Assembly: GCF_001570625.1 (NCBI RefSeq)
Contig: NZ_BBQT01000004.1
Location: 62,001-126,000 of the forward strand
Reading direction: 5' to 3'
DNA from: Syntrophomonas wolfei subsp. methylbutyratica
GTDB taxonomy: Bacteria; Bacillota; Syntrophomonadia; Syntrophomonadales; Syntrophomonadaceae
Length of the DNA: 64,000 bases
The notes under the pieces are model-generated. The model was not told where the DNA came from, did not search any database, and was given only the letters and a program-made list of their open reading frames with translations. The position numbers and the translations under genes are program-made. Shown here one piece after another: positions 33,853 to 42,713 of this stretch; positions within the stretch are counted from its first letter, which is position 1, and every line of letters begins with the position of its first letter.

Positions 33853-34746
33853 CATAGCCTTTTTGAGTTTTTCCTCCAGCTTTTTCAGATTATCCAGGCT
33901 TATTTCACCTTTTATTAGTACCAGCTCCATTTCTTGATTCTTGATGGCTTCTTCCAGGTCGCGCAGGGCAAATTCACAACAGCTTATTAGTCGTGGATCA
34001 GCATCCTTAGCCTGTACCTTGAGGCTTTCCCAATTTTCTTGCATCCTGGGTAGACGCAGAGCGGCTTTTTCCCAGTCCTGTCGCGCGCTCTCCAGCATAG
34101 CGGCCATTACTTCATATTTTACCCGGAAAAAATCCGGGGGCAGGGTCATAGCGAAAACCTGGGCTATGTCAGCAAAAGGCTGGTAAAGGCTTATGGCTGC
34201 CATCAGGCTTTCTTCTGCATTCTGTTTGCTCGCTGCCATGGTAAGACTGCTCAAGGTCTTTTCCCAATGCTCCCGTGAGCTTACCGGGAGGCCGGCTCGA
34301 ACTGCTTCAGGCTCCAGCTGGTTCCAGTTCTGGTGAATACTTTTAACCCCCTGATTTATGGAGGGCCAGGCATTTTTTGAACTGGGAGCGGATTCTTGCT
34401 TTTTGCCCCCACCTTGCTTGGAGGAAGAAGCTGATTCTTCTTTCTGCTTTCCCTCTTTACTGGAACCCTCTTTTTGCTTCTGGCTGCTTGACGCTGAGGA
34501 ACTTTCCGCTTCCGCTTGCTGGAACGATGGCATTATCTGGGCTTTTATCATTTTATCCAGTTCCTGTATTATTTTATCCAAATCCTTCAGGAGCTTTTCT
34601 GTCTCGGGAGGAGCCTCAGGTTTTTGCCCACTTGACTCTTTTGGCTTCTGCGCCTTAGATTCTTTTTGAGAACAGGCCGGGAGGAAAAGGAGGCCTAAAA
34701 TTAGAAATGCCGACAGGAAAAGGCTTAAAACTTTGTTTTTATTCAT
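33835..34746 (-). CDS. lipoprotein of unknown function
   Basis: A 303-residue protein with a signal peptide ending LLFLPACSQ, a good lipobox, so it should be anchored outside the membrane. After a Lys/Glu/Ser-rich low-complexity stretch (~30-125) come helical regions with conserved-looking Trp and Leu positions (NQGVKSIHQNWNQLEPEAVR, FFRVKYEVMAAMLESARQDW). The helical part suggests a bundle, but I do not recognise a family. It converges on the permease gene. The 366-bp direct repeat begins four bases upstream of its start codon, so its promoter lies inside repeat DNA. Confidence 0.6.
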   Translation of the reverse strand: MNKNKVLSLFLSAFLILGLLFLPACSQKESKAQKPKESSGQKPEAPPETEKLLKDLDKIIQELDKMIKAQIMPSFQQAEAESSSASSSQKQKEGSSKEGKQKEESASSSKQGGGKKQESAPSSKNAWPSINQGVKSIHQNWNQLEPEAVRAGLPVSSREHWEKTLSSLTMAASKQNAEESLMAAISLYQPFADIAQVFAMTLPPDFFRVKYEVMAAMLESARQDWEKAALRLPRMQENWESLKVQAKDADPRLISCCEFALRDLEEAIKNQEMELVLIKGEISLDNLKKLEEKLKKAMTRGKS

Positions 34747-34749
34747 AAG

Positions 34750-35115
34750 TTTTCACCTCAATAATATTTGTTTAGTGGAGTCATTTCTTGATAAATTCCC
34801 ATTGATAGCACAATACTACAATAAGCAGGTTGGAGCCTGCCTCTGCATTTCATTTAAAACCGCATATCAGAATATCCCTATGGGTTAGTTTCTTACTAAT
34901 CCCCGATTGATATACATCCCTGTGTGTTTGGTTGCTTGCATTTACTCCCTGATTATGATTAATTAGTGGAAAGAAAGATCTTAATAGAGAAATATGAGGA
35001 GGAATAAAACTAATGGAGTCAATCCTGGATGAATTAATAAGCGATATTAATCAAGCCGAATCTGCCCAGGTTACTCATTATATTTGTCTTGGTGTCGGTA
35101 TCAGCAGTAGAGAAG
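34750..35115 (+). repeat. 366-bp direct repeat, left copy
   Basis: It starts TTTTCACCTCAATAATATTT and ends ATCAGCAGTAGAGAAG. It matches 39046-39411 at a constant offset of 4,296 bases; the only difference noticed is C at 35042 against T at 39338. The repeat contains the upstream region, ribosome site and first 34 codons of the small gene that is intact at 39309. Confidence 0.9.
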
Positions 35116-35120
35116 TGTAG
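35013..35120 (+). pseudogene. truncated 5' copy of the small gene at 39309
   Basis: It retains the GAGGAGG site and the same first 34 codons (MESILDELISDINQAESA...) as the intact gene at 39309, then runs into a TAG two codons past the junction with the inserted DNA. Confidence 0.8.
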
Positions 35121-35300
35121 CTTTGCACGCAACTTGCAAATAATTCTCATATAACTTGCAAATTAACTAGCGTTTCCGGCTGCTTTTCGGCAAGTTTTGA
35201 AACAGATTTTATCATATATTTCTCATTAAACGCCCCGCCATGGGTCACTTCACCAGTAACAAAGTACCAGGAGAGGTGTGGCGGGTTCTGTTATATATAA

Positions 35301-36044
35301 TTATTGGACTAAATGCTTTTTATATGCCTCTCGTTTCTTCTCCTCCGTTACCTGGGCATACACCTGGGTTGTAGAAGGGTCTGTATGACCGAGTAATGCT
35401 TGGTGGACACTGCTAAGATCTGCGCCGTTGTTCAAAGTTAAAAAGGCAAACGTATGGCGGAATGTATGGGGATGAATCTTCTTTTGAATTCCGGATCGCT
35501 TAGCAATAACTCTGATCACTCGCTGTATCCCACGCTGGCTTAATCTGCGGTAAGGACGGCGTTCCGTAATAAATAACGCCGGTTCATCATCTAACCTAGT
35601 CATAAGGTATTTTCTGAGATGATATACAGCTTTATAGGATAAAAAGACCGTCCTTTCCTTGTTTCCTTTTCCGATCACCCTCGTATCCATGGCCTGCCAA
35701 TCGATATCTGATCGATCCAATTTTTGAATTTCTGATAGTCTGCCACCCGTCGCATATAAAACCTCAACCAAAGCACGCTCCCGATATGTTGAGCATGTTT
35801 CTCTAATCTGCTCTAATTCCCCAATGGTAAGCGCCTTTGGAAGTATCTGTTCCTTTTTCGGAGGCTTTATCCTTCTGGCAGGGTCTTTGGGTATAAGCTC
35901 TTCATCGGTCAGCCAACCAAAGAATGATTTAGCTACAGATAACTTTTTACTGATTGAACTCATCTTTAGCCGGTCAAAGCGGCTTAGGTATTCCCGGATA
36001 TCAGCTGTGTCAATTTGATTAATTGGCTTAGTGGCGGCAACCAT
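35301..36044 (-). CDS. XerC/D-like tyrosine recombinase, N-terminally short
   Basis: A 247-residue protein whose catalytic domain is complete: Arg in YATGGRLSEIQKLDRSD, Lys in VIGKGNKERTV, HTFRHTFA, LLGHTDPSTTQVYAQ with the second His and the nucleophilic Tyr. Typical XerC/D proteins have about 290-300 residues; here the core-binding domain lacks roughly its first 45 residues, and no ribosome site precedes the ATG. It may be the integrase of the inserted element, now 5'-truncated. Direct repeats lying 140-170 bases beyond its 3' end are candidate recombinase-binding sites. Confidence 0.8.
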   Translation of the reverse strand: MVAATKPINQIDTADIREYLSRFDRLKMSSISKKLSVAKSFFGWLTDEELIPKDPARRIKPPKKEQILPKALTIGELEQIRETCSTYRERALVEVLYATGGRLSEIQKLDRSDIDWQAMDTRVIGKGNKERTVFLSYKAVYHLRKYLMTRLDDEPALFITERRPYRRLSQRGIQRVIRVIAKRSGIQKKIHPHTFRHTFAFLTLNNGADLSSVHQALLGHTDPSTTQVYAQVTEEKKREAYKKHLVQ

Positions 36045-36075
36045 TTAATTATTTTATGTGCTAATTATCTGGGAT

Positions 36076-36396
36076 CTAGTATCGTACCGTCGTATCGTAC
36101 TTATAAGTTATATTATTAGGAAATTTTGCTATCTCTTCTAGTGTTAGGAGCTTGCCACTCATTACCCAAGTCCAACCATTTGTCACACCTTCAATATTAT
36201 AGGCAAGAGGTCCGTCACCCAGGTTATCCAATGCGCATTGGATTTCCGCCGCATTAGTAGGGTTGGTTAAATACGCGATGTTGTACTCCCAACTGCCGAT
36301 TAGAACATCATCTAACGGAATAGCAGCATAAGCGGCTGGTGAAAACATCATCATAAATGCCATAATCAAAACAATTAATATATGGTTCTTTTTCAT
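36076..36396 (-). CDS. small secreted protein of unknown function
   Basis: A 106-residue product from ATG 36396, or from a GTG two codons upstream that is better spaced from AAGGAGG. It has a clear signal peptide (ILIVLIMAFMMMFSPAAYA). The mature part (IPLDDVLIGSWEYNIAYLTN, then LDNLGDGPLAYNIEGVTNGW) contains no motif I recognise. The IS21 left end lies 29 bases upstream of the ATG, so the original promoter has been cut off and any expression would come from the IS. It may be cargo of the inserted element. Confidence 0.55.
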   Translation of the reverse strand: MKKNHILIVLIMAFMMMFSPAAYAAIPLDDVLIGSWEYNIAYLTNPTNAAEIQCALDNLGDGPLAYNIEGVTNGWTWVMSGKLLTLEEIAKFPNNITYKYDTTVRY

Positions 36397-36480
36397 TGTC
36401 ACTTTTTTCTTTCCTCCTTGTGTTTGGCAAGTATAAAATACATCAAACGGCAAAAAATAAATCCAGCACCCCAGTTTCCA

Positions 36481-37209
36481 TTATTTCCCTATCGTGGAAT
36501 GTGTAAGTCTGTAGCTTTGTCCACCAAAAACCAGTAGATGACTATGGTGGATTAAGCGGTCAATAATCGCACTGGTTAACTTCTCATCGTAGAATATGCC
36601 ATTCCATTTACTAAATTCTAAGTTGGTAGTGATAATAATACTGCGTTTTTCATAGCAATCAGCTACTACCTGAAAGAGTAGCTGCGCACCTTGGCGATCC
36701 AGGGGAATATAACCCCATTCATCGCAAATTAGTAAATCCAGCTTCGCCAGTTGCTTTAGCATTTTGCCCAGATTACCAGCATTTTGAGCATCATTTAACT
36801 CGTTGACCAGGGTTGATGTTCTATAAAATCCCACCTTCTTTCCTTGATTACAGGCTTCTACACCGATGGCGGTAGCCATATGGGTTTTGCCCGTTCCCAC
36901 CGGGCCATATAGAATCAGGTTTTCCCTGTTTTTTAGGAGGACTGCAGTTTTCAAATCATCTAATGGTATTGATGCCGGTATCTCAATATGATCAAAACTG
37001 TAGCCATTAAAGGTTTTTATTACATCAAAACCGGCTTGTCTTAAACAGCGGTTTTTACGGTTTAATTCCCGTCCCTTAACCTCTATTTCTAAAAGTTTAG
37101 CCAGAAACTCTTCGTGGGTATCAGCCTTAATATCCGCATAGTTCTGTACTATGCTGTTTCCCCAGCGTAATTGCTTGCAATAGTCTTTAATCAATTCTTT
37201 CATCTGCAC
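36481..37209 (-). CDS. istB: IS21-family helper ATPase IstB
   Basis: A 242-residue AAA+ protein of normal length. Walker A is GPVGTGKTHMATAIG and Walker B is LDLLICDEWGYIPL; the sensor region is IIITTNLEFSKW. IstB proteins assemble on DNA and deliver IstA to its target, like DnaC-type loaders. The gene follows istA by 21 bases and ends close to the left end of the IS. Confidence 0.92.
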   Translation of the reverse strand: MQMKELIKDYCKQLRWGNSIVQNYADIKADTHEEFLAKLLEIEVKGRELNRKNRCLRQAGFDVIKTFNGYSFDHIEIPASIPLDDLKTAVLLKNRENLILYGPVGTGKTHMATAIGVEACNQGKKVGFYRTSTLVNELNDAQNAGNLGKMLKQLAKLDLLICDEWGYIPLDRQGAQLLFQVVADCYEKRSIIITTNLEFSKWNGIFYDEKLTSAIIDRLIHHSHLLVFGGQSYRLTHSTIGK

Positions 37210-37230
37210 TCACCTGCTTTCAGGAAAGTA

Positions 37231-38699
37231 TCATGTCAGATCAGGAGTATATATTGCCGGTGAATTTATGCTGGCAGATAATAACGGCAAAAAATCATTA
37301 AAGGTTGGTTCGGTTAATCGGCGGTAGCTTAACAGGATACTGTCAGCATCTGCTTTGCCGGAATCTAATGTCTCCAGCAAGCATATGGTTGCTGGAGACA
37401 TATCTGTTTCGGTTATCATACGTACTAAAAGATTTAGGCTCTTCTTTTTTTCCGCATAATCCAGATTATTAAAATAGTCCTGCCAGGGGTCAGGTAGTTC
37501 ACGATAAAATCCGGTATATTTCAAAGCATTAGGGCGTTTGGCCAGTGTAATTAGGTAAGGCAGCCAATCCATTAGTTCCTGATTCTGGCCATATAATCGT
37601 TTATGTTTTACGATAGGCTGGTATTGTTCGTTTAATAGTTCCACCTGATGGGCACCTAGCCTCATGTATAGTTCTTTATTTGCCACCTGGGGTGATGCGG
37701 AATATATGTTTGTATCAACACAGACTTTGCCGTATTTGTTGGCCGATAATTTCTGCATACGGCCGATCGTAAATGGTTTGGCCGGCAGGGGTAGCATGGC
37801 TGTAAGGTCATCTTGGAGAAGCTCATTTATTACCCGGCCTTTACGGTAATGTTTCCGGCAGTGGTCTTTTTCAGCCACGGCAAAAAGTCCCTGGTTAAAT
37901 TCTTCAATATCACTAAAACTGGGTTCGGGTACAAAGTAGTTCCTGCGGCTGTAACCCACCTTGTTTTCAACATGGCCTTTTTCGTGCCCTTTACCGGGGT
38001 TGCAAAATTGGGGCTTAAAGCCGTAGTGGAGGGCGAAGCGGTAAAATTGGTCTACTAGTTTCCGCTTTCCTTTTTCCCCAATACAGCAACTGCCGCTGAC
38101 ATATTATCAAACCAGATTATACGGGGAACATGCTCTAAATATTCAAATATATCTTTTAGTCCGGTTAACAGGCATTCCTGGTTCTGACCCCGAAATATCT
38201 GGGGATACCCAGCATTACTGTACGGCAGCGAAAGAATTAATTCATATCCTTTGACTTTCTGGCCTTGCTCAATCATGACGATTTCGCCGAAATCTACCTG
38301 CGCTTCTCCTGCTGGGTGTTCCAGGGGAAGGTAGCCTTCTTCTTCACCGTATAGTTCTTTTTTTCTGGCAGATACATAGTTGCGAACGGTTCTTTCACAA
38401 GCATTAAATATATCCTTATGTTCTTCACACAGGCGGTCATAGATCCGCCGAGCAGTGTGCCGTTGTTTAACTGGCCGGTTCAGGTCTTCTTTAAGCCAGG
38501 CGTCAATTATCGGTTTTACCGGGTCAAGCTTCGACGGTCGTCCTCTTTTAGGTTTTCGGATTTCATTGAAATCGGTTTGCTCTGCATATTTTTTTACAGT
38601 CCTGAAATCATGTCCGGTCTCTTCGGCAATACTCCTAAGGGATTTGCCTTTATGAAAGTTTAAGTGTTTGATATGATATTGTTGTATCATCGTTAGCAT
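37231..38699 (-). pseudogene. istA: IS21-family transposase IstA, split by a -1 frameshift
   Basis: The first frame (38699 to the TAG at 38055) gives a helix-turn-helix (LRSIAEETGHDFRTVKKYA) and the start of the DDE integrase core (AGEAQVDFGEI with the first Asp; RIIWFDNMSAAV with the second). The second frame continues directly with LVDQFYRFALHYGFKPQFC, NPGKGHEKGHVENKVGYSRR (third acidic residue, Glu) down to 37231. The two overlap at GGGGAAAAAGG near 38065-38080; a -1 shift there restores one protein of about 490 residues. This is either a recent one-base mutation or a slippage site. Confidence 0.8.
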
Positions 38700-39045
38700 C
38701 CTTTCTTATCTACCTCCTTTTGTCTCTTCAACAAAAAGGGTAGTATATTTTGGGGGTGCTGGCGATGATTTTTTTCCAATTTACTGCTGTATTTTTAACT
38801 TGCCATTCGCTGTATTTTTATTGTGCCATAAACATCCTCCTTAGTAAATCTTGATTCCTAAATTGTTCATTGCCATAAATTTTATTTCCATATATATAGT
38901 CTACTGCGACATTGAATTAGTTTTTCTAGAAATTGGGGCTATGATGAAGCTAAAGTTCAACATAGCCTTTTTCAATGTACTGTAACTTCGTTACGGTTCC
39001 TTTTTGTGCCCATTATCCGTTTCCATTAGGTGTTGGTTTCAAACT

Positions 39046-39411
39046 TTTTCACCTCAATAATATTTGTTTAGTGGAGTCATTTCTTGATAAATTCCCATTG
39101 ATAGCACAATACTACAATAAGCAGGTTGGAGCCTGCCTCTGCATTTCATTTAAAACCGCATATCAGAATATCCCTATGGGTTAGTTTCTTACTAATCCCC
39201 GATTGATATACATCCCTGTGTGTTTGGTTGCTTGCATTTACTCCCTGATTATGATTAATTAGTGGAAAGAAAGATCTTAATAGAGAAATATGAGGAGGAA
39301 TAAAACTAATGGAGTCAATCCTGGATGAATTAATAAGTGATATTAATCAAGCCGAATCTGCCCAGGTTACTCATTATATTTGTCTTGGTGTCGGTATCAG
39401 CAGTAGAGAAG
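39046..39411 (+). repeat. 366-bp direct repeat, right copy
   Basis: This copy matches 34750-35115 with one noticed difference. It forms the upstream region and first 34 codons of the intact gene at 39309, so it appears to be the original or restored target sequence. Confidence 0.9.
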
Positions 39412-39599
39412 GGAGTTATAGAAAACTGAGGGTAGAGAAAAATGAGGAGGGTAAGATCGCTCTGGGAGTAGATAATGATCTGCATTACATAGGTGATGAC
39501 TGCGAAATTGAAAAGACTGGGAGCTTTGAAGATGGCGGCATAGACTATGAAATCAGGGAAGATGGGATACTTCTGCTTTTGCTCCAACTGCAAAAATAA
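39309..39599 (+). CDS. small acidic protein of unknown function
   Basis: A 96-residue protein with a GAGGAGG site. It is acidic, with alternating short strands and charged turns (SYRKLRVEKNEEGKIALGV, GDDCEIEKTGSFEDGGIDYE) and a C-terminal ILLLLLQLQK. No signal peptide or membrane span is seen, and I recognise no family. Its 5' end was duplicated when the neighbouring element inserted, leaving this copy intact. Confidence 0.6.
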   Translation: MESILDELISDINQAESAQVTHYICLGVGISSREGSYRKLRVEKNEEGKIALGVDNDLHYIGDDCEIEKTGSFEDGGIDYEIREDGILLLLLQLQK

Positions 39600-39726
39600 G
39601 TCCTTCTAGTCCTTTGTGCTTGATAAAAAACTTTTCTTGCTTAGATTTCCGGCATAAGGGTGCTATGAACATGAAGAGCTGAGGCTGTTATTCTATTGTT
39701 GTTCATACCACCCTCGTGCAACCCGG

Positions 39727-41724
39727 TTACAACTTGAAGCGGGTAATAAGGAGATTTAGCTTTTCGGCGTTTTCTGCCATTCGGACAGATGCGGCACTTA
39801 TTTCTGAAGCTGCTATAGCAGCTGTTTGGCTGGCCTCCGCTATTTTTTGGGCTCCGGCAGATGAGTCTCTTATGGTTCCGGCGGTAGAGTCCAGGCTGTG
39901 GTTTATGTCCTCCACTGAGGCCAGGACTTCTTCGGTATGCCGTTTTATTTTTTCGATTAGGCTTAAAAATATGTCGCTATCATTTTTGTAATGCGTGCAT
40001 ATCGTTACCATGTCTCCATAGTCGACAATAATCTGGGTATTAATAAAATTCAGCAATTCTTCGGCATAGTTGGTCAAATTGGCGATGGACCTTTGCACCT
40101 GTTCGGTCATGCCTTGAATCCCCTCTACCGCCGAGGCCGAGTTTTCTGCCAGTTTTCTTACTTCTTCCGCCACCACGGCAAAGCCCTTGCCCTGTTCCCC
40201 GGCTCGGGCCGCTTCTATAGCGGCGTTAAGGGCCAGAAGATTAGTCTGGCTGGCAATACCGGATATGTTTTCCGCCAATTCGGATATTTGTTCCACCACC
40301 CGGGCTTCTTCAATGGCTGCAGTAAGTTTTTCTTTTATAGTTCCATAAACATCTTCTGCTGTCTGTTTATGATCCTGGGCTCCGATCTGCATTCGCGCCG
40401 CTCTCTTTTCAATCCTTTGGGATTGAAGAACACCCTGCTCTGCATCCTTACTGGCCAGCAATAAGGCAGAAGATATACCTTCGCCCGAGGCATTTACTTC
40501 ATCAGTTGCCGCAGATATATTGGTCATACCCGCCGCGATCTCTTCCGTAGAAGCGGATAGTTCCTCTACAGTTGAGGCTATATTTTCACCGGAAGCGGCC
40601 AGCTCTTGACTGGAAGCTGCTACTTCCTGGGAGTTAAGGGCTACTTCGTGCATCATATTTCTCAAGCCTTGAACCATAATATCCAGGCTCCTGGCCAGGT
40701 GACCAATCTCGTCCTGGCGAGCCAGAGCTTCAGCAGCGATTTCTACTCTCAAGTCACCGTCAGCAATCATGGCCGCATGCCCGGCAGCATTTTTAATTGG
40801 ATTGGCGAGTATTCTGCCTAGATAAGTTGCCAGAGCGATGCCTATGAGAAGAAAAACAAGAGAAGCGACCAGCACCCCTACTGTCATGCTTTTCAGGCCA
40901 GCCAGTACTTCATCCCGGGGTGCGGTTACAGCAATCGACCAACCGGTATTTTCCACCGGGGCATAGCCCATGAATTTGTTGCTGCCGTCAATCCACAGGT
41001 ATTCACCGTAACCACACTCTGCTTTCAACATATTATTTACAATTGCAGCCAGGGGAGCGAGGTTAGGATCCTTCTCCGCTTCGGCAATGGGATCATATTG
41101 TTCTATGACCATTTCCCCTTTAGGATGGGCTATAACCTGGCCTTGCCGGTTCAACATATAGGCATAACCGCTATCACAAAATTTTACCCCGGCCACTATT
41201 TGGCTCAAGGTCAAACCATCCAGTGCCGCCGCCAGAACCCCTATAACTTCTCCCTCGGCTCCGTGAATCGGGCTGACCATCATAATAATGGTACTGCCAT
41301 CAATTCTACTGACAATAGGATCGGAAACGCTGGCTTGACCTTTAAGAGCCTGGTCAAAGTAATCCCGATCCTTTAAGTTGGTGGTCGAACCCGCAGTTGT
41401 GAGCACCTGCCCATCCAGCCCGGCAACCCCCATCATCAAATATCCCAGTCTTTTGTTGGCTTGTGCCAGAATGGGGCCTTGCTCTTCCCATTTCATACCA
41501 ATAATTTCCGGCTGTTCCGCAATAGTCTCCATTACCGATAAATGGTTATCTAGCTCGCTCCCTACCAGCCTGGTGGCATCCTGGGCTTTGGCTGCCACAC
41601 TTTGTTCAATGTTAGCCATTAAGGCTTTGGAGGCATAAAAATAAGATATGAAGCCTAAACCAGCACAAAAAAACAGCACCACCATACTAATATACAGCGT
41701 TAATCTGGAACCAATGCTTTTCAT
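39727..41724 (-). CDS. methyl-accepting chemotaxis protein (Cache sensor)
   Basis: A 665-residue receptor. Two membrane helices (~8-30 and ~280-302) bracket an extracellular Cache-type sensor ([54 protein letters not shown]). A HAMP linker follows ([20 protein letters not shown]). The cytoplasmic signalling tip is intact: [36 protein letters not shown]. It would control the CheA kinase in response to a small ligand. It is alone on the minus strand; no other chemotaxis genes are nearby. Confidence 0.93.
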   Translation of the reverse strand: MKSIGSRLTLYISMVVLFFCAGLGFISYFYASKALMANIEQSVAAKAQDATRLVGSELDNHLSVMETIAEQPEIIGMKWEEQGPILAQANKRLGYLMMGVAGLDGQVLTTAGSTTNLKDRDYFDQALKGQASVSDPIVSRIDGSTIIMMVSPIHGAEGEVIGVLAAALDGLTLSQIVAGVKFCDSGYAYMLNRQGQVIAHPKGEMVIEQYDPIAEAEKDPNLAPLAAIVNNMLKAECGYGEYLWIDGSNKFMGYAPVENTGWSIAVTAPRDEVLAGLKSMTVGVLVASLVFLLIGIALATYLGRILANPIKNAAGHAAMIADGDLRVEIAAEALARQDEIGHLARSLDIMVQGLRNMMHEVALNSQEVAASSQELAASGENIASTVEELSASTEEIAAGMTNISAATDEVNASGEGISSALLLASKDAEQGVLQSQRIEKRAARMQIGAQDHKQTAEDVYGTIKEKLTAAIEEARVVEQISELAENISGIASQTNLLALNAAIEAARAGEQGKGFAVVAEEVRKLAENSASAVEGIQGMTEQVQRSIANLTNYAEELLNFINTQIIVDYGDMVTICTHYKNDSDIFLSLIEKIKRHTEEVLASVEDINHSLDSTAGTIRDSSAGAQKIAEASQTAAIAASEISAASVRMAENAEKLNLLITRFKL

Positions 41725-42195
41725 AATGATCCCTCCTCCAGATATTACAAAAAACTAGACGTCTGACGGCAGCAAGCCCATAACAAATAAGTTAATAAAT
41801 TATTAGATAGATAGTTGATATGACTAGTGAAAGGCTCGAATAGTTGTTTTAAAAGAGTATTATATACAGTTTATTTCTATACTTTGATGGACTTTCCTGC
41901 CTATATTTGCAACATTTTGAGGAAATTTTGATTTCTGTCTATGAAGCAGGGATAGAACATATATTAGAATCGTGTAATAAATTATTAAAAATCACTTTAA
42001 ATGGTACTCCTTCCATGCTAATATGTATATACTAACTTAAGTCATGGTTTATATAGTAAAATAGTCACGGTTCAAGTTTCTTATCTGCTTTTTTCGACAT
42101 CGCTAATTGACTTTGTTGTTGAATAATAGTGAACTTCATCGTGCGCATAGCTATAAAAAGCTATGGAGCAGTTGGAGCGGGGGAGGAAAGGTATA
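41725..42195. other. AT-rich divergent intergenic region
   Basis: This 471-base AT-rich gap separates the chemoreceptor gene from the DivIVA-like gene and should hold promoters for both. A GAGGGATC ribosome site for the receptor is present at the left. I could not pick a convincing -35/-10 pair or operator; no gene is seen. Confidence 0.4.
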
Positions 42196-42681
42196 ATGAA
42201 ATTTTCAAAAACCTTATTGGGCTTTAAGCCTGGCGAAGTAATAAACCAGATAGAAAATATGGAAAAAGAACAGCAGCAAAAAGTTGAAAGATTCAAGTCG
42301 GAAATAGAAAAAATTCAGGCCGCGCTAAAAAGTGCTGAAGAAAAGCGAGAAGAGCTGCAAAAGCAATTGAATGCTTATATGGAAAGAGAAAGAATTATTT
42401 CTGATGTAATGGTCACCGCCCAGATTAATGCCCAGAGAATTGAGGAACAAGCCCGGGAACGTGCCCGCCATATGCTGGAAAATGCTGAGGAGGAAATGAA
42501 ACAGAAATTGCAAGAGCTTGATTTCTTGCGCATCAAAGTGGCTCGCTTTAAAGGAGAGTTTCGGGAAGTTTTGGACAATTACCGGGTTTCTCTGGAGAAA
42601 GTCAGGGAGGAACCTGAGGATTCAGGCTTTACCCCTACCTTAATCACCAAGGAAAACAGGAGGCATGATGTGTCTTCCTGA
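42196..42681 (+). CDS. DivIVA-like coiled-coil protein
   Basis: ATG 42196 has GGGGGAGG nine bases upstream. The 161-residue product begins KFSKTLLGFKPGEVINQIEN, resembling the N-terminal membrane-curvature-binding segment of DivIVA (a short hydrophobic turn followed by GYxxxxVxxF-like sequence). The rest is a long coiled coil (MEKEQQQKVERFKSEIEKIQ, ARERARHMLENAEEEMKQKL). DivIVA proteins mark poles and septa and recruit partners. It opens the cluster that includes the exosortase and glycosyltransferase genes, and the next gene starts with a similar coiled coil, so the two proteins may bind each other. True DivIVA (divisome) function is not proven. Confidence 0.6.
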   Translation: MKFSKTLLGFKPGEVINQIENMEKEQQQKVERFKSEIEKIQAALKSAEEKREELQKQLNAYMERERIISDVMVTAQINAQRIEEQARERARHMLENAEEEMKQKLQELDFLRIKVARFKGEFREVLDNYRVSLEKVREEPEDSGFTPTLITKENRRHDVSS

Positions 42682-42713
42682 AATGAGACGGCAGGCACCT
42701 TGGATATTGAATA

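Larger units (their letters stand above)
36425..38828 (-). mobile_element. IS21-family insertion sequence
   Basis: A 2.4-kb element with istA and istB on the minus strand. Its ends are imperfect inverted repeats: TGGCAAGTATAAAATACATC on the left and, read from the right, TGGCACAATAAAAATACAGC. The right end also carries repeated TAAAAATACAGC blocks, as is usual for IstA-binding sites in IS21 ends. A CCAGCACCCC block occurs further inside both ends. No target duplication was evident by eye. Confidence 0.8.
35116..39045. mobile_element. 3.9-kb insertion between 366-bp direct repeats
   Basis: The segment interrupts the 5' part of the small gene at 39309 while the right repeat copy rebuilds it. 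It carries, from left, two AACTTGCAAAT direct repeats (35131 and 35153), a tyrosine recombinase gene, a small secreted-protein gene and an IS21-family element. The last 217 bases (38829-39045) hold no gene I can recognise. It may be an integrative element that carried its own copy of the target's 5' end, or a tandem duplication later invaded by the IS. Confidence 0.6.
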
